A DNA stretch of 64,000 nt, taken from positions 434,001-498,000 of the forward strand of contig QWDQ01000012.1 of the NCBI GenBank assembly GCA_003868215.1, written 5' to 3'. This stretch comes from Pseudophaeomoniella oleicola. Lineage: Eukaryota > Ascomycota > Eurotiomycetes > Phaeomoniellales > Phaeomoniellaceae. The notes beneath the pieces are model-generated. The model ran no database searches and was not told where the DNA came from. It was given only the letters and a program-made list of their open reading frames with translations. Every line of letters starts with the position of its first letter. The stretch's first letter is position 1. A program made the position numbers and the translations under genes. Positions 58,698 through 64,000 of this stretch are shown here, piece by piece.

Positions 58698-60461
58698 TTA
58701 AAATGTATGAAACGTCTATATATTTAAAGCTATTCAACGACGCCTATAATCCATTAAATTTAAAAGTTGAACATGAAACTATTTATAAATATTAATTATA
58801 TATTTTACGCAGTACGTAAAAGATTTTATTTATTATTTTTTATAATATAAATTTTTATTTTAACTTTTTTTCCTTTCTAAGCTGCGACGATATTTTTTAT
58901 AATAATAAATTAAATATTAGGATTAATGACGATCTTTATATATTTTTTAATATCTTAAAATAAAACTAGTTTTATTTAAAGATCTATATAATTATAAATA
59001 ATTCTTATTTTAAAGATATTAAATAAATTAAAATCTTTTTAAATCTTACGGAGAAAAACGGATATAAATTTATTTAAAGATTTTATTCTTTTTAAAATAG
59101 TAATTAACGTTATTAATTATTAAACATTATTAAGAGTATTCCAGGTATTATTTAAAATTAATTAAAATTTACGAGACGTAATTAAATTAGAAATAATTAT
59201 TTTAATTAATTTAAATTAAATCGTTTTTATTAAATAAGATTTATACACTTTATCCGGATTGAAAGATAATAAATTATTTATTTTTTAATTATTTTAAATA
59301 TTACGAGTATTAAGACTTTTTAGATTCGTTTTTTAATATAATTAAATAAATTAAATCTTCTTAATAAGATTTAAATTTATAAAAATAATTATTTATATTA
59401 ACTGGATTCTATAACGCTGTTTAACGTTTAAAAAATAAATTAAATCTAAAGATTATATAACGTGCGGCGAATACGTTAATAGATATAGAATTATAACGTT
59501 ATTATATTTATATTTTTATATAAAATTAAATATATAATAGGTTTTATATCTATTTATAACTAATAGGACTGAACGGATTAATAATAATAAGATTTTTAAT
59601 AAAAAAATCTTTTTAAATTAGATTAAAATAATATCGTTAGAAATTTAATTATTTTTTAAAATTATATATCGTTAATTTAGAATCTTTTTAAGTGAAAATT
59701 AAATAAATTAAAAATTCTATTTTTTAAAAATAATTAAAAGTTATAATTAGTTTTTTATTATTTTAATCGTTTTAATAATTATAACTCATTCCCGGTTTTA
59801 AGACGTTTTAATATAGATTTATAATTTATTAATTAATTTTAATATTTATTAATTTTAATAAATCTTTAGTGCTATATTTATTTTATTTATATTATATATA
59901 TCGGCAGGCTTTATGGATTTTTCAGTAATCATTTTTTTAAATAAAATAAATTATTTACGAAGTATTTTTAAATTTATTTTATATATACGAGTAATATTTA
60001 GACTTTTATTTAAAACTATAAAAATTATAAAATTACGTTATCGGAAATAATTAAACTAATTAACGTCAAGTGAAGATAAAAATAAAGAAATATTATTAAT
60101 TATTTAAATAATTTATATTATATTTCGAATTTAAACTAAAAAAGACGTATATTTTTAGTTATTTAATTTTAATATTTATTAAATAAGTTTATTTTTTTAG
60201 ATAAACGTTAATAATTATTAATTTTAATAATTTATAATAACGTTTATTCGATCTTTTAATTAATACCGTAAAGTAATATTATTCACGTCATAAATCTTTA
60301 TATATTCGCGAATCGATAAATATTCGTTATTTTATAAAATTAATAAGATTTTCTGAATAAATTCTTCTTATATCTATAATTTGAACTTCATTTTAATAGG
60401 TTTTAGTTAAAATATAAACGTTGTAAATTAGCCCTGTTAAGGATTATTAAGAGTTAAAAGT

Positions 60462-60502
60462 TAAACCGTTACTAAATTGAACTGAATCCAGGTGGGGCGA
60501 CT
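60462..60502 (-). repeat. Right terminal inverted repeat of the transposon
   Basis: Read on the minus strand it starts AGTCGCCCCACCTGGATTC and pairs with the left end. Confidence 0.9.
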
Positions 60503-60504
60503 TA

Positions 60505-61411
60505 GCTAGGATCCGATCGCCTGCATCCATGCGGCTTACACATAAGATAGGACAGGCTTAAGTACCTACCTAGTAGGCAGTAATTATCAAGGACAGCAAT
60601 ACATACTAGGTAGGTGTCTTCTCCTCTCCTTCTACAGATCTTCAGACACCGAGATCCCCGAAACAATTCCCAGCAAAAAAGCCCAGTCTCGCGCTCGGCA
60701 ATAAGTCATACCTACCTACCTTAGGACCTATAATGTCCTTTACTACGAACACAAACAATCTTCTTCTTCCTTTTCAGGAGGCCGCATAAACAATCTCGGA
60801 CATTGCTATTGTCATAGAACCCGAGGACCGAGGAGAGCGAGCCAAAAGCCCCGAGATAAGTCCTCAAACAAACACGCCGCTTTAAACGTATGGTTGTTGC
60901 TTACTTATTAATCGAACCCGAATTTAACATCCACATAAATACCTAGTAACCGACGATCGCTGATGACATAGCACAGGAGTTTACAGCGGCAAGAAATATC
61001 AATCAGGAACCGTAGGTACGCATAGTAGACATTTTTGGGTGACGGATATGGTATTTGTGTTGGATGGGTCTGTTCGGAGTTTACTCTTGTTACGTAGTAA
61101 ACTATGGCGTGCGTATAGATGTACGCTTTGATCTGGTCTTACGTGCGTACGGGGACGGGGGTGTAGAGTAGGTAGGTAGAAGATATATATACGAGGCTGG
61201 CCAGTTCCAGTGGTTGTTGTTGTTGTTGTCTTGTCTTTCATCGGCTTTTGTGTTGCAAACAGTTTCCGTAGATTTGTATACTTGTTTACAGTCCAGTGAA
61301 GTATCAGACGAATCCTTGTCCGAATCCCTCAACTACATATATATATATATCTACCTTACCTACCCAATTACTCTCTCAGCTGCTTCGCGTTGAGCACGAG
61401 CGCTCGACAAG
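60505..61411. promoter_or_regulatory. Upstream region of the MCT-like transporter
   Basis: 0.9 kb with several TACCTACC/CCTTAGG motifs (for example 60711-60725), a (GTT)n-like stretch near 61212-61229 and (AT)n near 61336. GC returns to normal immediately after the transposon. No gene. Confidence 0.45.
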
Positions 61412-62794
61412 ATGAGTGAAGAAACAATACAAGATACCAGCTTGGCGACCCAGTCGAGACATAACTCTGAGAACACCCTGAGCCAGGAGTTGCCCGTTTC
61501 GACGTCGCAAGAAAAACCCACCGAACCTGCCTCCGAGCTACCAGACAAAGAGGCGGCGCCCGCAAGGCCAGTGGACAGTCACCTGAGCGCAATACCTGAC
61601 GGCGGAATCCAGGCATGGCTTCACGTCGTCGGTGGCTTTTTTCTATTCTTCAACACGTTCGGTCTCCTGAACGCCTTCGGTGTGTTCCAGACGTATTATG
61701 AGTCCGGGGACCTGTTCACAGCGTCGTCCTCGAATATCGCTTGGGTCGGCGCGATACAAGCATACCTCATGTTGACGATCGGCTTTGTCTCCGGACCGAT
61801 ATACGACCGAGGCTATTTACGAACGTTGTTGGGCGTCGGCGGGTTCGGTGTCGTGTTTGGACACATGATGCTGAGCCTCTGCAAGACATACTGGCAGGTA
61901 TTGCTGGCGCAGGGATTTTGCGTTGGTATAGGGGCTGGATGTCTTTTTGTGCCTTGCGTGTCTGTGATTCCGCAATATTTCAGCCGCAGGCTCGGACTTG
62001 CTGTAGGCTTGGCTTCCTCGGGCTCTTCCATGGGTGGTGTGATCTACCCTATTGTGCTGTATCGGCTTATAGATCGGATCGGATTTCCTTGGTCTGTGCG
62101 AGTCGTCGGCTTCATCGCCCTTGCAACGATGTTATTTCCTATTGCCGTCATGAAGATGCGCGTCAAAGCCGCCCATGCCAGGAACCTCATAGATTGGTCC
62201 GCCTTCACGGATTTGTCGTACATGTCCTTTTCGATCGGGGCATTCCTAGGTTTCATGGGCCTTGGTGTTGTGTTGTTCTACCTCTCTTACTACGCACAGG
62301 ATGCTCGGATCACAACCACCAAGATGGCGTTTTATATTCTCCCCATCTTCAACGCGGCATCATGCTTTGGTCGAATAGTCCCCAACGCCATTTCTGACAA
62401 GGTTGGTCCTCTGAATATGATCACACCAGGTGCTCTGATTCTTGGCACCCTTACTCTCTGCTTGATGGCAGTCCAAAGTCTGGCGTCCTTGGTGGTCATC
62501 GCAATACTCTCAGGATTCTTTAGTGGTGTTTTCATCGCCCTGCCTCCTGTCTGCTTTGTCGTGTTGACACATGACAAGAGAAAGATTGGAACCAGGATGG
62601 GCATGGGTTTCGGAATGATTAGCTTCGGTCTGCTAGCCAGTGGACCGGGTGCTGGGGCTATCTTAGGTCAGGTTGATCCTTTGGAGTGGAACGGTTTGTG
62701 GGCATTCGGTGGTGTCAGCTGTTGTCTCGCGGGTCTGATATTCGCTGTACTGAGGGTGTTAAGAATTGGGTTCAAGCTTTCTGCAAAGGGATGA
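61412..62794 (+). CDS. MFS monocarboxylate-transporter-like protein
   Basis: Twelve-helix membrane transporter of the fungal MCT/MCH group; members move monocarboxylates, riboflavin or unknown metabolites. 460 aa, single exon. The cytosolic N-terminus of about 60 residues is Ser/Glu/Pro-rich. The family signature IPDGGIQAWLHVVGGFF precedes TM1, followed by GLLNAFGVFQTYYE and WVGAIQAYLM, and after TM4 by VPCVSVIPQYFSRRLGLAVGLASSGSSMGGVIYP, all typical of this group. The loop between TM6 and TM7 (VKAAHARNLIDWSAF) and FGRIVPNAISDKVGP in the second half are also standard. It sits next to a RIP-scarred transposon and upstream of the cyclase-family gene on the same strand, which may use or produce the same carboxylate. 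Substrate not predictable. Confidence 0.94.
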   Translation: MSEETIQDTSLATQSRHNSENTLSQELPVSTSQEKPTEPASELPDKEAAPARPVDSHLSAIPDGGIQAWLHVVGGFFLFFNTFGLLNAFGVFQTYYESGDLFTASSSNIAWVGAIQAYLMLTIGFVSGPIYDRGYLRTLLGVGGFGVVFGHMMLSLCKTYWQVLLAQGFCVGIGAGCLFVPCVSVIPQYFSRRLGLAVGLASSGSSMGGVIYPIVLYRLIDRIGFPWSVRVVGFIALATMLFPIAVMKMRVKAAHARNLIDWSAFTDLSYMSFSIGAFLGFMGLGVVLFYLSYYAQDARITTTKMAFYILPIFNAASCFGRIVPNAISDKVGPLNMITPGALILGTLTLCLMAVQSLASLVVIAILSGFFSGVFIALPPVCFVVLTHDKRKIGTRMGMGFGMISFGLLASGPGAGAILGQVDPLEWNGLWAFGGVSCCLAGLIFAVLRVLRIGFKLSAKG

Positions 62795-63389
62795 TTATGG
62801 ACAGGTGCCTGTCGCCGTAGCCAACACCTATCTGGTAGGAATCGAAGGCACAAGCTGACGTGGTCTGGGGCATCTGCGGTCTTTGTATGTCTTTGTTGTT
62901 GATTCATCTCATCGGGTTGCTAGAGCTGAGCTCCTGTAAACTATCTCCGTCGTCTCGGCATGGCCATCTCGTATAGATGGGAAGTTAGAAATAGAAATCC
63001 AAAATATTGACAACTTTGACAGAACTCCGTGGCGTTGAAGTCATATTACTTATATGCCTAGAGGTGTCTATAACCGTTATTAGACTTATCACCACATCGC
63101 AGTACATCATCAACCGTGTGTCTGACAGAGTGTAACTATGCGCGACACTATCCTGGTACAAATGCATTCGTTCTTGTTATCCGACATGAATTTTTCAAGT
63201 CGTGATATGGTCGGAAAAGCGCGTACGCAAAAACGCTTTTCCGGATACTTTTAGTGAAACGTCATGCGGGGTGCATGCACAGGCCAACGCCTGTTGCTAT
63301 GAATTCTCTTCTCACGATTCACCAGATTCCAAAGCTGTCTTCCTTTGGATCTTGATTTAAGTAATTGATTTCTCTCGACCACGCATCCA
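62795..63389. other. Intergenic, 0.6 kb
   Basis: 3' flank of the transporter and promoter of the cyclase-family gene; no gene or recognised site. Confidence 0.5.
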
Positions 63390-64000
63390 ATGGCCTCAGA
63401 GACCACGTCGGGAGACATCCCGTTTGAAGCGCTCCCTCTAGACCCCGCTGGCCCCCACGGGAATGCATGGGGCCGCTTCGGAAGTACCGACGAACTCGGC
63501 ACGCTGAACCTCTTGACGCCGTCCGTTGTCGCGGAAGCTGCCAGAGAGATCCGTTCGGGATTCAGGATATCACTAGATTGGCCGTTGAACATGCCACCGT
63601 ACCCGACCTTCAACAGGGATCCTTTCAAGCAAGAGATTATGCACCGGCACCCGCATTGCGTGAACGATGATATGGTGTCGTTTAATACGCAGGGCTCGAG
63701 CCAGTGGGATGGATTTAGACATTATGGTGAGTGATAAGAATATGCTGCTTCTTGTTCTGTTTACGGATTGTATGAGCTTGCGAGTTAACGGTGGGCTGGG
63801 AATTCAGCGAATCAAAAGTCAAGGCGGTTCTATAACAACCATACTCAAGAAGAAATCGAGAACTCAGATGTCCTTGGAATTCATGGTGAGTAAGGTTCGA
63901 AGTGTAATTGTGATGCAGGATTTTCTTAACCTCAAGTTCAGTCGTGGCAGAAAACGGCGGGATCACAGGCCGCGGTGTCTTCATCGACTATGCAGATTGG
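63390..64000 (+). CDS. Cyclase-family (kynurenine formamidase-like) protein, 5' part
   Basis: Metal-dependent hydrolase of the 'putative cyclase' family (PF04199), common in fungi as proteins of about 330-350 aa. The window cuts it after three exons: 63390-63726, 63808-63885 and 63942->64000. Introns are 81 and 56 nt, GT-AG, both phase 1. Visible blocks: WGRFGSTDELGTLNLLTP (N-terminal signature), ISLDWPLNMPPYPTFNRDPF, and FNTQGSSQWDGFRHYANQKS (the region aligned with the HxGTHxD metal motif, here SQWDGFRH). Further blocks are FYNNHTQEEIENSDVLGIHV and AENGGITGRGVFIDYADW at the window end. Family members open or close lactone or formamide bonds, but fungal members are mostly uncharacterised. 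The rest of the gene must lie beyond 64000. Confidence 0.93.

Larger units (their letters stand above)
58657..60502. mobile_element. Fot1/pogo-like (Tc1/mariner superfamily) DNA transposon, RIP-scarred
   Basis: 1846 bp bounded by 41-bp inverted ends that begin AGTCGCC and are flanked on both sides by TA (58655-58656 and 60503-60504). A TA target duplication, AGT-type ends and a length of about 1.85 kb are the marks of fungal pogo-type elements such as Fot1 and Pot2. The inside is about 82% A+T in sampled lines. CpA/TpG is nearly gone while CpG survives, the signature of repeat-induced point mutation. No long open frame remains, so the transposase is dead. The strand of the former gene cannot be told. 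Confidence 0.88.

Noticed and set aside
1-64000. CRISPR arrays, bacterial operons, ribosome binding sites, LTR retroelements
   Set aside because: The sequence is eukaryotic; no spaced direct repeats, no long terminal repeats and no reverse transcriptase or integrase motifs were seen.

Overview
The window is nuclear DNA from a filamentous ascomycete (Pezizomycotina). The reasons are short GT-AG introns of 44-94 nt inside most genes, a reducing polyketide synthase, two HET-domain genes, a siderophore-type transporter, and an AT-rich transposon copy that looks scarred by RIP. The genus cannot be read from the sequence. I rebuilt gene models by hand by matching reading-frame phase across introns, so several proteins here are longer than any single open frame.

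Left part (0-31 kb) looks like a secondary-metabolite region. It holds a flavin monooxygenase with an extra N-terminal domain (474-2501, -), a degenerate aminoglycoside-phosphotransferase-like protein (3571-4908, -), two small proteins (6792-7232 and 7781-8254, -; the second secreted), and a sulfotransferase-like protein with a C-terminal membrane tail (10052-10951, +). These lead to a 2652-residue highly reducing polyketide synthase, KS-AT-DH-MT-ER-KR-ACP (11563-19736, -). After a 4.8-kb stretch without recognisable genes come a pyrroline-5-carboxylate reductase-like gene (24563-25531, -), a HET protein (26088-28838, +) and a second, intron-rich flavin monooxygenase (29550-31477, +). The PKS has no release domain, and no pathway transcription factor or transporter lies close to it, so the cluster borders and product are unknown.

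Middle part (32.8-50.5 kb): a 1967-residue CCCH/SF1 helicase/NFX1-finger protein of the ZNFX1-Hrr1 type (32839-39040, +). Next is an AMID/FSP1-like FAD oxidoreductase (39364-40766, -) divergent from a siderophore-type MFS transporter (43131-44983, +). Their shared 2.36-kb upstream region carries three identical copies of GATCAGATAA, the fungal iron-repressor (SreA/SRE) target; this is the strongest regulatory signal in the window. An amidase (45177-46807, -) and a soluble fumarate reductase (49033-50520, -) follow.

Right part (51-64 kb): a second HET protein (51451-53475, +), an intronless 2-oxoglutarate/Fe(II) oxygenase (54207-55418, +), and a gene-poor stretch. That stretch ends in a complete-length 1846-bp Fot1/pogo-like DNA transposon (58657-60502) with 41-bp inverted ends and TA target duplications, mutated to very high A+T. 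Last come a monocarboxylate-type MFS transporter (61412-62794, +) and the 5' part of a cyclase-family gene cut by the window end (63390->64000, +). I found no tRNA, rRNA, CRISPR array or retroelement that I can support.
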